From: a virus
Strand: one strand, 5' to 3'
DNA: 63,512 nt
Virus record (IMG/VR): IMGVR_UViG_3300031708_000019
Span: 1 to 63,512 of that record
Each line of letters starts with the position of its first letter. Position 1 is the first letter of the stretch. Below are positions 22,885 to 31,772 of this stretch, piece by piece. The position numbers and the translations under genes are program-made. The notes below the pieces were generated by a model, which saw only the letters and a list, made by a program, of their open reading frames with translations, was not told the DNA's origin and did not search any database.

Positions 22885-24910
22885 GTTGGAATGGACAGCC
22901 GGATTCAATAGCCAAGCCACCCAGACGAAGAATCGTCAGGGCTGGTTTGCTGGCAACCTGGTGCGCTGGCGCTACGGCTTGCTGGAAAAGGTCGCGGGCT
23001 GGCAACAGCTATTTTCGCAGACCGCCGCAGGGATCGTCCGCGCTCTGCACGCCTACGAGGATTTGCTGACCAACGTCAATCTCCTGATCGGCGGCGATGG
23101 CGGCGCGCAAATCTATGTGGGCGGTACGCTCTATACATTTGCGTTTAATCTCGGAACCGGAGACCCAGGCAACTTCACGGTTTCGGTCAACAGCGGAACC
23201 AAGCAGGTTACGGTTATGCAGGGCAATTTCGGTAATCTCCAGATCGGAAACGAGATCGAGATACTTTGCACGATGTCGATTGGTGGAGAGATTTTGACTC
23301 CCGGAACGATACTCCTTGTGACTGGCGTTGTGCCGTTCACGTCATTCACGTTCAACTTGCCCGTCAATGCATCAACGACGCAGACTAATGTTATTCCGAC
23401 CCCTCAGTTTCAGAACCAAGCATACCCGACAATCAACGTTACATTGATAAATCACGGATTGATTACGGGGAACACGTTTACCTTCGACATCACTACTGAT
23501 GTTAATGTCCAGATCGAGGCCCTGTTTACGTTCTTGAATATTCCGGCGGGCAGCACGGCAACCATCACGAAGATCGACAACGACACATTCTCGTTTAACG
23601 CAACGCCGTTCGGGTCGTTCAATACGGTCAATGCCTTGTATTCTGAGGGCCTCATTGATACTGGCGACGGTGACAGTTATTCTCCCAGCTTTGCTTATGT
23701 CGGCCTAGCGCCGTCGCCTTCCCCTGCGGCGTGGTTTCTCGACAATCTCGGAACAAACGGGATCGTCAGCTACACCAATGGACCAATTTATATTTACACG
23801 CCGCCGATTGGGACCGGAGCGGTCCTCAATAATGCCGGCGTTCCCGATCCGACGATTACCGGCAGCGGCACTCCGCAGATCAATGCTGGCGTTTTTGTCG
23901 CCATGCCGCAGGCGCAGGTTATCGCTTTCGGCTCGGAAGTCATTCTCGGCGGCGGTCAACAAGACCCGTTGCTTGTCCGTTTTTCCGATGCCGGAAGCTA
24001 TAATTCATGGACGGCAACGGTTTCAAATCAGGCCGGTAGTTTTCATCTTGGCGGCTCTGGGACCAAAATCGTTGGCGGCTTCCAGGTTCCCCAGACGACG
24101 CTGCTGTGGACGAATAACGATCTGTGGTCGATGCTTTATGTCGGGCCGCCGTTCATCTACAGCTTCACAGTTATTGGTTCGCAATGCGGATTGATCGCGC
24201 CCCATGCTTTTGCCCTCATCGGGCGCACAACGTGGTGGGTGACACTCAACTCAGTCTTTAACTTTTCGGACAGCGGTATTACGCCGATCGAATGTCCGCT
24301 TTGGGATGTCATGTTCACGGATCTTGATACGGCCAATCAGGAAAAGATTTTCCTCGGTGCGAGCCAGTCATCGAACGAGGTCTGGATATTCTATCCGTCG
24401 ATCTCCGGGGGCACGGGAGAGTGCGACAAATATCTTAAGGTCAATATTCTTGAAAACTTATGGGACTACGGCTCGCTCGAGCGGAGCGCGTGGCTTCCCG
24501 AGAATGCCTTCGGTCTGCCGCTCGGTGCTGAGACGAGTACGCTTCTGATCCAGCAGCATGAAGTCGGTTATGACGCTAACGGCCAGCCGATGACAGGCGT
24601 CTATGCCGAGACAGGCTATGCGGATGTAGGCGACGGTGAGCAGATACTCTTTGTGGACGAGTACATCAACGACATGAAATGGTTTGGCAGCGAGGGTGCT
24701 GTCTCTCTGACGCTCTACGGTGTCAACTACCCCGGCGATAGCCCGTTTGTGAAAGGGCCTTACGGGCTGGATTCGAAGAACCGTTATATCCGGCCTGAGC
24801 TCCGTTGCCGACAGATAGCGTTGCGGCTTGACTGGGCGGCACGCACTGGGTTTTCAGCACGGCTTGGAACACCGCGGGTGCGCGCGATTCCGGCGGGGTC
24901 GCGGCCGTGA
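22871..24910 (+). CDS. Large tail hub / gp10-like protein (679 aa)
   Basis: It begins at GTG 22871 inside the upstream gene. The N-terminus (WTAGFNSQATQTKNRQGWFA, then NLVRWRYGLLEKVAGWQQLF) resembles the opening of P22 gp10/T7 gp12-type tail proteins. These carry a beta-propeller-like body and close the tail channel. An inserted strand-rich domain occupies about residues 95-260. The body then shows propeller-like blades with WFLDNLG, WTNNDLWSMLYVGPPFIYSF, RTTWWVTLNSVFNFSDSG and EVWIFYPSISGG. The end (DWAARTGFSARLGTPRVRAI) is also typical. A tail hub or nozzle is the best reading, inferred without a search. Confidence 0.68.
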   Translation: MPLHRLEWTAGFNSQATQTKNRQGWFAGNLVRWRYGLLEKVAGWQQLFSQTAAGIVRALHAYEDLLTNVNLLIGGDGGAQIYVGGTLYTFAFNLGTGDPGNFTVSVNSGTKQVTVMQGNFGNLQIGNEIEILCTMSIGGEILTPGTILLVTGVVPFTSFTFNLPVNASTTQTNVIPTPQFQNQAYPTINVTLINHGLITGNTFTFDITTDVNVQIEALFTFLNIPAGSTATITKIDNDTFSFNATPFGSFNTVNALYSEGLIDTGDGDSYSPSFAYVGLAPSPSPAAWFLDNLGTNGIVSYTNGPIYIYTPPIGTGAVLNNAGVPDPTITGSGTPQINAGVFVAMPQAQVIAFGSEVILGGGQQDPLLVRFSDAGSYNSWTATVSNQAGSFHLGGSGTKIVGGFQVPQTTLLWTNNDLWSMLYVGPPFIYSFTVIGSQCGLIAPHAFALIGRTTWWVTLNSVFNFSDSGITPIECPLWDVMFTDLDTANQEKIFLGASQSSNEVWIFYPSISGGTGECDKYLKVNILENLWDYGSLERSAWLPENAFGLPLGAETSTLLIQQHEVGYDANGQPMTGVYAETGYADVGDGEQILFVDEYINDMKWFGSEGAVSLTLYGVNYPGDSPFVKGPYGLDSKNRYIRPELRCRQIALRLDWAARTGFSARLGTPRVRAIPAGSRP

Positions 24911-25428
24911 CCGCGAACAATCCGTCGAACACCACGACAGCGCCCGATCTGACGAGGCTTATTGCGCAGGCGCAGGCGACGACGCAGGCGATCAACAATC
25001 TCAATCAAACGTTGACAACGAGCAATACATCACTGGCGGCGTTGGCAGCATCGTTTACCGCCCTCGTTGCCGATATTCCAGGAGTCCCGAATGGCGCGAC
25101 GGTGATTTCGGCAAGTTCTGGCCCATCGGGCACCACGGCGACGGCGACCCTGACGCCAGGTTCAGGGACGATGTGGATCACGGGATACGACATTGGGTTT
25201 ACTGGATCGTCGTCGGCAACGGTGCTCGCTGTAACAATCACCGGAACGACGGCCGACCTGTATTTGCCCTTTGCTATTCCGACTCCGGCGGCGTCCACCG
25301 GGGGGCAGTTCCCGTACAAATTCCCAACACCGATTCCGGCGTCTGCTGCGGGAACGCCTATCAGCGTTGTGATGGAGGCGGTGCCAGGAGGAACGGCTTA
25401 TGCCAATGCCTACGGCTTCTACCTTTAG
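24907..25428 (+). CDS. Tail-associated protein with a helical N-terminus (173 aa)
   Basis: GTG 24907 overlaps the hub stop. A helical segment (LTRLIAQAQATTQAINNLNQ, then TLTTSNTSLAALAASFTALV) suggests a coiled coil, followed by a strand-rich domain (STGGQFPYKFPTPIPASAAG to GGTAYANAYGFYL) that could be a small beta-sandwich. A coiled coil plus beta head is common for short trimeric tail fibres or needles. The 252-residue frame at 24828-25586 is an offset shadow. Function is inferred only. Confidence 0.6.
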   Translation: MTANNPSNTTTAPDLTRLIAQAQATTQAINNLNQTLTTSNTSLAALAASFTALVADIPGVPNGATVISASSGPSGTTATATLTPGSGTMWITGYDIGFTGSSSATVLAVTITGTTADLYLPFAIPTPAASTGGQFPYKFPTPIPASAAGTPISVVMEAVPGGTAYANAYGFYL

Positions 25429-25897
25429 CGCAACGCTGGCTCGTTCCTATGAGGAACGCCATACCGGAATGGTTGGTGCGATCGCTGATTTTCGCAAGGG
25501 CGCGGCCGATCCAAAGTTTCTGGCGCAAGCCAAGGCGGAACATGATAGATTGGCGGCACTGGATGCTAATTCAGGGTGCCCGCTGACGCAGCGGTGTTAT
25601 GCATCGGCTCATCAGTTGAAGTTTTTGCAGGCCGCTTTCGCTTCGTTGAAGAGCTCTCCTATAGCCGAGGAAGACATGCCATCAAAACTTAATTCACTAG
25701 CGGCACTGGCCAAAGGCGCGGTGGCTGACATCGAGACTGGCGCCGCGGCTGCGTTGGTGCGACTGAACAAGGCCAAGGACAGCGCCGGGAAGGGCGTCGA
25801 TGGCGTCAATGCTGTTTCGGCTCAGATCGAGCAGGCAGCGAAGGATCTGAGCACGTTTGCCGCTGAGACCAGCAATTTCCCTCCTGGCGAGAAATAG
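25400..25897 (+). CDS. Helical virion-type protein (165 aa)
   Basis: aggagg lies 8 bases before ATG 25400, which overlaps the end of the upstream gene. The product is almost wholly helical (FSATLARSYEERHTGMVGAI, then KFLAQAKAEHDRLAALDANS, and IEQAAKDLSTFAAETSN). An internal ATG at 25676 preceded by gaggaag could allow a shorter product starting MPSKLNSLAALAKG. It contains three Cys/Thr-type residues but no motif. It may be a minor tail or internal protein. No family recognised. Confidence 0.6.
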   Translation: MPMPTASTFSATLARSYEERHTGMVGAIADFRKGAADPKFLAQAKAEHDRLAALDANSGCPLTQRCYASAHQLKFLQAAFASLKSSPIAEEDMPSKLNSLAALAKGAVADIETGAAAALVRLNKAKDSAGKGVDGVNAVSAQIEQAAKDLSTFAAETSNFPPGEK

Positions 25898-25909
25898 AGA
25901 GTCCATCCA

Positions 25910-26803
25910 ATGCCCCCCATTGCCGGCTTAACAGGATTCCCTGGCCCGCTCCCGCAGCAGGCCCCGCAAGCGCAGCAGCCGCAGCAAATGTCGTCCGGCG
26001 GGATGCAAGGAGCGCCGCAGCAGGGGGCACCGCAAGGGCAGCCGGGCATCGGCGGTATCCAGCCGCAGCAATTAGCGATGCTTCAAGCGCGAATGGCGCA
26101 GCAGGGCGGAAACATGCCGCAGGGGACACCGCAAGGAATGCCGCAGCAAATGCCGCCCGGTGGGATGCAAGGAGCGCCGCAGCGGATGCCGCCGATGACG
26201 GGCTACGGTGGGCGGCCATTCATGCAGGGGGCGCCGCAAGGTCAGCCGGCTCCTGTTATGCCGGTGGGAGATGCCGTCGGCGCAAAGCGCGGCGGGTCGA
26301 TCGGTTTTGCGATGGGCGGCGCACCGGATTTCTTCGCGCGCCGAGCCATGTCCCAGATGCACGCGCCTGGGCTGATCAACTCGGCGGTGCCGGGGCGTAC
26401 CGATCATATCCCAATCAACGTACCGAGCGGCTCCTACGTCTTGCCTGCAGACCACGTCTCGCATTTAGGCCAAGGCAATTCGGCTGCTGGGGGCAAGGTG
26501 CTTGACGGCATGTTTTCGGCGCCGGGAATGACGCACCTGCATTCCAATATTCCGAAGCCGCCGCAGCCGATGCGGTTTGCCAAAGGTGGCCCAGTCGGCA
26601 GACCGACGCCGATCATCGTAGCCGGCGGCGAATATTTGCTCCATCCTGAACAAGTACGCCGTGCTGACGAGGTGGCCCACAAATTGCCGCCCGGAACTGG
26701 TGACATCAAGCGCGGCCACGAAGTTCTCGATAAGTGGGTGACGGAAGAACGAAAGAAGCATGTTAAGAAGCTGAAATCGCTTCCTGGCCCACGTAAGGAT
26801 TAA
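25910..26803 (+). CDS. Gln/Pro/Gly/Met-rich protein with a folded C-terminus (297 aa)
   Basis: The first 120 residues are a low-complexity tract of QQ, APQ, PQGM and GAPQG units. Residues 160-190 (VPGRTDHIPINVPSGSYVLP) match a short motif often seen in phage tail or internal proteins, where a 'D-x-IP-x-L-x-GEYVL' element occurs. A second copy may be IIVAGGEYLLHPEQVRR (235-251). The C-terminus is Lys-rich and helical. Its position at the start of the ejection-type block suggests an internal virion or tail protein. Biochemical role unknown. Confidence 0.65.
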   Translation: MPPIAGLTGFPGPLPQQAPQAQQPQQMSSGGMQGAPQQGAPQGQPGIGGIQPQQLAMLQARMAQQGGNMPQGTPQGMPQQMPPGGMQGAPQRMPPMTGYGGRPFMQGAPQGQPAPVMPVGDAVGAKRGGSIGFAMGGAPDFFARRAMSQMHAPGLINSAVPGRTDHIPINVPSGSYVLPADHVSHLGQGNSAAGGKVLDGMFSAPGMTHLHSNIPKPPQPMRFAKGGPVGRPTPIIVAGGEYLLHPEQVRRADEVAHKLPPGTGDIKRGHEVLDKWVTEERKKHVKKLKSLPGPRKD

Positions 26804-26805
26804 AA

Positions 26806-27282
26806 ATGGACTCCGTGGTGCGCCTAGGCGATCAGGCCGACGAGTCGGCGATAATTCGCCTGCTTGTACAGATGCATCAAGAGAACGGTTTGTTTCCATT
26901 CTCGATCAATCGCGTTCGCGAGCTGGTCAGGATGGTGCTTGACGCTCCGAAAAAGCCGCTGGCTACACCGGCGATGATCGGCGTCATAGGAACGCCGACC
27001 GACATGCAAGCGACAATCGGACTGATGGTCTCGCGTATTTATTACACCGATGAATGGCATTTGGGAGATTTATGGGTGTTTGTCCGTCCCGATTGCCGGA
27101 AATCGACCCACGCCAAGGCATTGCTCGAGTTCGGCAAGCGAACCGCGTCCGACCTTGGCTTGAAATTTATGAGCGGCGTGGTCTCAAACGCGCGGACGGA
27201 AGAAAAGATGCGCTTGTACAGACGCAGGCTCGGCACATCGGTAGGCGGCTATTTTCTTTATGATCCAGTGACGGCGGCATAA
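26806..27282 (+). CDS. GNAT-type N-acetyltransferase (158 aa)
   Basis: aagga precedes ATG 26806. The fold is recognisable: N-terminal VVRLGDQADESAIIRLLVQM, core strands AMIGVIG and ATIGLMVSRIYY, then WHLGDLWVFVRPDCRKSTHA, where the motif A strand and pyrophosphate loop (RPDCRKSTHAKALLEFG) bind acetyl-CoA. The tail is GLKFMSGVVSNARTEEKMRL followed by YRRRLGTSVGGYFLY. It would transfer an acetyl group from acetyl-CoA to an amine. Its substrate is unknown; a place among virion genes suggests it acts on a virion or early-injected target. Phage GNATs of this size are known. Confidence 0.8.
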   Translation: MDSVVRLGDQADESAIIRLLVQMHQENGLFPFSINRVRELVRMVLDAPKKPLATPAMIGVIGTPTDMQATIGLMVSRIYYTDEWHLGDLWVFVRPDCRKSTHAKALLEFGKRTASDLGLKFMSGVVSNARTEEKMRLYRRRLGTSVGGYFLYDPVTAA

Positions 27283-27284
27283 TC

Positions 27285-30200
27285 ATGGGATCACTTTGCG
27301 CTCCCAGCACTAACACAGCCACCACATCAAGTTCTCCGCCTCCGCAGGTTCTGCAAAACTATCAGAATATCGTCAATCAGGCCCAGGGTGTTTCGAATAC
27401 TCTCAGTTCTGCGCCGGGCCCTCCCGTTGCGGGGATTACGCCAGAGCAGAGCGCTGGCATTTCCACCGTAAACGCCGCAGCCGGCCCGCAGACGCAAGCC
27501 GATTACAACATGGGCACGCAGGCGATGGGGACCGGACTTGGGACCGTCGCTTCGGGTCTCAGTTATCTGCCGTCCGAAATCTCCGGCATTGCCGGCGCGC
27601 AGGAAGGCGTTGCCGGCGCGCAGAGCATCATTGCCGGCGCGCAGAGCATGTTGCCGACAGCCGAAGGCTATGTCAGCAGCGCCGCCCCCGATTATGCGGC
27701 GGGTGCGAGTGCTGTTGGCGAAAGCGAGGTCAACCCGATCACCTCGGGCGGCATCAGCGCGTACATGAACCCGTACACGCAGGATGTGGTTAATTCCACC
27801 GAAGCTGCGTTCAACAATCAGAACGCTATACAGGCGAATCAGCTAACCGGGTCGGCCATTCTCGGCGGCAACGCTTTCGGCGGTGATAGAGCTGGCGTGG
27901 CTCAAGCGGCCCTCGCCGGTCAGCAACAGACAGCCGAAGCACCCGTTATCGCCGGCTTGGAAAGCTCTGGCTATACAAGCGCCGTCCAAGAGGCCGAACA
28001 GCAACAGCAACTCGAGCAATCGGGCGCCAGTATCTACGGCAGCTTGGGTGCGGGACTTGGCTCGCTCGGCAGTATCACGGGAGGCTTGGCGAGCACGGCG
28101 GGCGGTCTCGCGAGCACGGCGGGCGGTCTCGCGAGCACGGCGGGCGGTCTCGCGGGCATGTATGGGACGGCGGCATCGACTGCCGGGAGCCTCGGTGCGA
28201 CGCAGGCCGGTATTGGGTCGCAAGAGGTTGCCGCAGGGTCGTCGCTCGCCAGCACGTTGCTTGGTACGGGGACGGCCGAGGAGACCGCTGGCGCGACGCA
28301 ACAAGCCACCCAACAGGCACAACTGAACTCCGAATATCAGCAATACCTCAATTCGATCGGCGTTACCGGGACCAGCTTTCTTGCGCCGATTGTCGAAGGA
28401 ACAGGCAGCCTGTCTGGGGGCACTTCGACGACGACCTCGGCGGGGCCAAGCACGTTAAGCCAACTGTCCGGTGTCGCGCTTGGCGGTCTCGGGCTTTTGG
28501 GAGTGACTGGCGCGTTTGGCGCTAACGGCTATCTTACCGGGAGTAGTGGCGCGAGCAGCGGTGGGACCAGCACCGGCGGCCGGATCAACTACGACGACGG
28601 CGGCTCCGTTGATGACGACCAGCTTGATTTTGGTACGTCCGGCAGTCCAGCCCCGCAACAGCAACAGCCGGGACTCGGCGGTATCGTGGGGTACGATGCT
28701 CTCGCCAGAGAATTGAGCCAAGGCATAGCGGCAAATCAATTGGGGGCGGCACAGGGAGGCTTTGACGGCGGTGGTGGTGTTGTGGCCCCTGCTGGCGCAC
28801 AGCCACTCCCTGGCCTTGCCAGCCTGCCTACGGGGGCTTCTTCTAACTCGGGCATCATTGGCCCGATGGGGATGAACGTGCCGCGCGGGTCTGGTCCGCC
28901 CGGTATCCATATGGGCATGGGGCCTCCCCAGCCGCCCAGGGCTGCGGCGAGCGACAACGACCTCGCCAACATCACGAAGCAGATTACGCAGGTCGCGGGC
29001 TTGATGCGCCAGCCGGGGAATTCACGGACACAAGCGATGGGCGGCCAAGATGCGGGCGGCCAAGCGACGGGCGGCCGTGTGTTTCCCGGTATCGTCGCCC
29101 AAGGCTACGCGGATGGCGGCGCGCCGGACCAGGACTATACGGCGGTTGATCCCGGCATAGGTGGGGTTAGCGGGGCGGCAGCGGACGTGCCGAACGCGCC
29201 TGACGTGACGGTGAATGGAACGCCGCAGGCGATAGTCCCGGCAGACGCATTGCCACAGAACGCGACGCCCGATGCGGGGACGGCATCGCCTGGCCTCGCT
29301 GCGTTGCAGAATGCGACCTACGGCCAGGAAAGCGGCTACGGCAGAAACACTGGAACGAGCAGCGCCGGGGCTGTAGGGCCGATGCAGATCGAGCCCGCCA
29401 CATTTGCCAAATATGCCCAGCCGGGAGAACGGATCGACAATCCGACGGATAACAAGGCAGTCGGCGACCGCATACTGGCTGACTACACCGACAAATACGG
29501 TGATCCCGCGCGAGCTGCGGTCGCTTATTACTCTGGCCCTGGCAACGTGGCCCCGGCCGACAGTCCGACGCCATGGAAACATGACATCAGCCACGACCGC
29601 AATGGCAACCCGATCAAGCCGGTATCGTCCTATGTGAGCGACGTTATGGGCCGGATGGGCGGAGCGCCGCCTTCGGGCAGTCAGCCTTCCTCCGGCGCAG
29701 CTCCGGGCACTCCTGGGATCACAGCGGCAAACCCGTCGTCACTCGACATTGGCAAGCCCAATCCGTGGGAATCCGTCCTGGCCTCAGGCCTGGGAATGAT
29801 GGCCGGGCAATCGCCTCATGCCTTGTCGAATATCGGCGCGGGCGGTCTTGCCGGACTGCAGAATTACCAGGAACAGCAGGCCGAGCTGAGGGCCGAGGCG
29901 ACCACCAAACAGGGCGCGCAGCGGCTGACCAACGAGGCAAGTTATCAACAGCAGCAAATGAACGTGCAAACGGCTGAACTCGCACTCAGGCAGCAGCAAT
30001 CGAAAGCGGATATTGCGCTGAAACAAAAGACATTGGAGCAAGGCCGCATTCCGCCTGGATACACAATGCAGAACGGGCAACTTATCCCGTTGCCGGGTGG
30101 CCCTGCCGATCCTGTTGCCGTCAGGCAGCTTAAGGAGGCGGGAGTTCTACCGAAAGCCCAAGTGCTGAAAAATTCCGACAATTCGGAACAGGTTGTCTGG

Positions 30201-30989
30201 CTCGATCCTATCAAACAGCAGGTACTTGGTGCGAACGGAGAACCCTACGTTCCGGAAACTGGTCAGGGGACCAAGGCGATTGCCACAGCCATCGAAACCG
30301 GAATACAGCCGCCGACAACGGCCGGTCTGTACCGGAACGCGTCAGCCGTGCGCGCCCAGTTGGCCAAGGATGGCTTTGATCTGACGAGCGCCAATCTCGA
30401 ATACGAAGCGGCCCATAAGCAGGTTTTGTCGCTCAACGGCCCGCAGATGGTTCGCTATTCAGGGTTGGCGCATAGCGTTCTCAATACGATTGATGAAACA
30501 AACAGTCTTGCGGGGCAGATGCAGAATACCGGAGTGCCCCTGTTCAACCAGGCGCGGCTGCAGGCATACATTCAAACAGCCGGCAATTCAGCGAATGGAC
30601 AACTTGCGGCCAAGTATCTGGCGTCGGTTAACACCCTGAAAGAGGAATTTGCCAACCTGGCTCAAGGCGGATACGCGCCAACGGAAGCGGCATGGGGCCT
30701 CGCCAACCAACAAATCAATGGCAATTACGGCGTGAAGGAATTGGGCGCGAGTCTGAACGAGGTTCAACGCTTGTTGCGCTATCGCCTCCAAGGCATTCCA
30801 AACATGGGAACGCTCGGGCCTGGGGCAGCCAATCGTTATACCGGGCAGAGCGGCAACCAACCGACCGTTGGCGAGCAGACTAGCGCGCCTGCCGCGTCGT
30901 CGCAGGATCAGCAGGCGCTGTCTTGGGCTAAGGCCAACCCAAATGACCCGCGCTCGGCCGCCATCCTTAAGAAACTAGGCGTGCAGTAA
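27285..30989 (+). CDS. Large internal/ejection protein with lytic transglycosylase domain (1234 aa)
   Basis: The N-terminal third is Ala/Gly/Ser-rich and low-complexity, with two 7-residue repeat tracts. At about 670-790 lies a lysozyme-like transglycosylase domain: catalytic E682 in YGQESGYGRN, then GAVGPMQIEPATFAKY, DNKAVGDRILADYTDKYGDP and AAVAYYSGPGNV. It would cut peptidoglycan when DNA is ejected. From about 880 to 1234 it is Gln/Ala-rich and helical (KADIALKQKTLEQGR, NTLKEEFANLAQGG). Large podovirus ejection proteins have similar build. The stop overlaps the next start by one base (TAATG). Confidence 0.82.
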   Translation: MGSLCAPSTNTATTSSSPPPQVLQNYQNIVNQAQGVSNTLSSAPGPPVAGITPEQSAGISTVNAAAGPQTQADYNMGTQAMGTGLGTVASGLSYLPSEISGIAGAQEGVAGAQSIIAGAQSMLPTAEGYVSSAAPDYAAGASAVGESEVNPITSGGISAYMNPYTQDVVNSTEAAFNNQNAIQANQLTGSAILGGNAFGGDRAGVAQAALAGQQQTAEAPVIAGLESSGYTSAVQEAEQQQQLEQSGASIYGSLGAGLGSLGSITGGLASTAGGLASTAGGLASTAGGLAGMYGTAASTAGSLGATQAGIGSQEVAAGSSLASTLLGTGTAEETAGATQQATQQAQLNSEYQQYLNSIGVTGTSFLAPIVEGTGSLSGGTSTTTSAGPSTLSQLSGVALGGLGLLGVTGAFGANGYLTGSSGASSGGTSTGGRINYDDGGSVDDDQLDFGTSGSPAPQQQQPGLGGIVGYDALARELSQGIAANQLGAAQGGFDGGGGVVAPAGAQPLPGLASLPTGASSNSGIIGPMGMNVPRGSGPPGIHMGMGPPQPPRAAASDNDLANITKQITQVAGLMRQPGNSRTQAMGGQDAGGQATGGRVFPGIVAQGYADGGAPDQDYTAVDPGIGGVSGAAADVPNAPDVTVNGTPQAIVPADALPQNATPDAGTASPGLAALQNATYGQESGYGRNTGTSSAGAVGPMQIEPATFAKYAQPGERIDNPTDNKAVGDRILADYTDKYGDPARAAVAYYSGPGNVAPADSPTPWKHDISHDRNGNPIKPVSSYVSDVMGRMGGAPPSGSQPSSGAAPGTPGITAANPSSLDIGKPNPWESVLASGLGMMAGQSPHALSNIGAGGLAGLQNYQEQQAELRAEATTKQGAQRLTNEASYQQQQMNVQTAELALRQQQSKADIALKQKTLEQGRIPPGYTMQNGQLIPLPGGPADPVAVRQLKEAGVLPKAQVLKNSDNSEQVVWLDPIKQQVLGANGEPYVPETGQGTKAIATAIETGIQPPTTAGLYRNASAVRAQLAKDGFDLTSANLEYEAAHKQVLSLNGPQMVRYSGLAHSVLNTIDETNSLAGQMQNTGVPLFNQARLQAYIQTAGNSANGQLAAKYLASVNTLKEEFANLAQGGYAPTEAAWGLANQQINGNYGVKELGASLNEVQRLLRYRLQGIPNMGTLGPGAANRYTGQSGNQPTVGEQTSAPAASSQDQQALSWAKANPNDPRSAAILKKLGVQ
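27591..27653 (+). repeat. 21-bp tandem repeat, 3 copies, inside the transglycosylase gene
   Basis: Three units beginning gccggcgcgcag at 27591, 27612 and 27633 encode AGAQEGV, AGAQSII and AGAQSML. The copy number may vary between relatives by slippage. The 7-residue period would suit a helix or coiled coil. Confidence 0.8.
28083..28154 (+). repeat. 21-bp tandem repeat, 3.4 copies, inside the transglycosylase gene
   Basis: Units starting at 28083, 28104 and 28125, plus a partial at 28146, encode GLASTAG three times and then GLA. The last two full copies are identical; the first differs only by ggcttg instead of ggtctc, which are synonymous. Recent duplication is likely. The tract lies in the Gly/Ala-rich N-terminal part of the protein. 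Confidence 0.85.
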
Positions 30990-31756
30990 TGGCTGATTTT
31001 GATCCAGACGCCTACCTGTCTGGCGGCGATGGAAGTTCTGCGGCGTTTGACCCGGATGCTTATCTGGGAAATACCAAGCCGTCCTTGGTAGAAGCTGCCA
31101 CCAAGCCGATCACTGACATCCCGTCCGTTTACTCCGATACCGTGAACCAATCGGTCTCACAGATGGGGCGGGGAGTTGGTCAGTTAGAGAGTGGCGACCC
31201 GTGGACCATGACGAAGGGCGCGGGCAATGTCGCCTTGGGCGGCCTCGGTTACGTCACTGCGCCGATAAATGCGCCGTTGCAAAGCATCGTTGGCAATCCT
31301 GTCAGGGACGCCGCATCGTATGCTGGGCTTAGTCCGACCGCGAGTCAGCTTGCCGGGAATCTGGCAACGGCCGGAGCCGGTTTTTTTCTGCCGCTGCCAG
31401 GAGCCGGCACTCTAGCCAGAACCGCCAAACTGCCAGAGGTTGATCCTGCATTTGGCTTGCCCTTGACCGCAGGCGAGGCCGCGCAGAGTCCCGCTATGGT
31501 TCGCGCAGAGCAGCAGGCCATTCGGCAGGGCAAGCAATATGCTGCCGACTTTTCTGCAGATCGGACACAACGGCTTGGAGATGTGCAGGAACAAGTCACC
31601 GGGGGAATGGGGCCATCCGGCTGGAAGCCGCCGGCCACTCCGCAACAGGCCGGAGAAACGGTTTCCGCTCGCGTGCAACAAGCGGCAGCAACCAAGAAGG
31701 CCGCCGTCACGGAATATTATAACGTTGCGAAGGCATTTCCAGGCGAGATAGACGCC
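30989..31756 (+). CDS. N-terminal part of an ejection-type protein, truncated at the axis (256 codons)
   Basis: ATG 30989 overlaps the upstream stop by one base. The N-terminus has a duplicated FDPDAYL motif (residues 4-10 and 20-26), seen at the start of very large internal proteins in several podoviruses. Then follow Gly/Ala-rich stretches (WTMTKGAGNVALGGLGYVTA) and a helical part ending KKAAVTEYYNVAKAFPGEID. The frame runs exactly to codon 256 at base 31756, where the sequence turns into its own antisense; translation past this point (to 32101) is artificial. The missing part may be large. Confidence 0.7.
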
Positions 31757-31772
31757 GGCGTCTATCTCGCCT
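31741..31772. other. Axis of symmetry (fold-back junction)
   Basis: The two arms meet between 31756 and 31757 within the self-complementary 12-mer gacgccggcgtc. There is no unique loop or spacer. The axis falls exactly at the end of codon 256 of an open gene, so that gene runs into its own antisense strand. Missing-adapter reads, template fold-back or palindromic assembly can produce this pattern. A covalently closed hairpin end also would, but such ends are not expected inside a gene. Confidence 0.95.

Noticed and set aside
24828-25586. 252-residue frame overlapping three tail genes
   Set aside because: It is offset from the 22871, 24907 and 25400 genes, which overlap each other in the usual way and have normal composition.
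28083-28154. Short direct repeats considered as a CRISPR-like array
   Set aside because: Units are 21 bp, directly abutting without spacers, and in frame inside a coding gene, so this is a tandem protein repeat.
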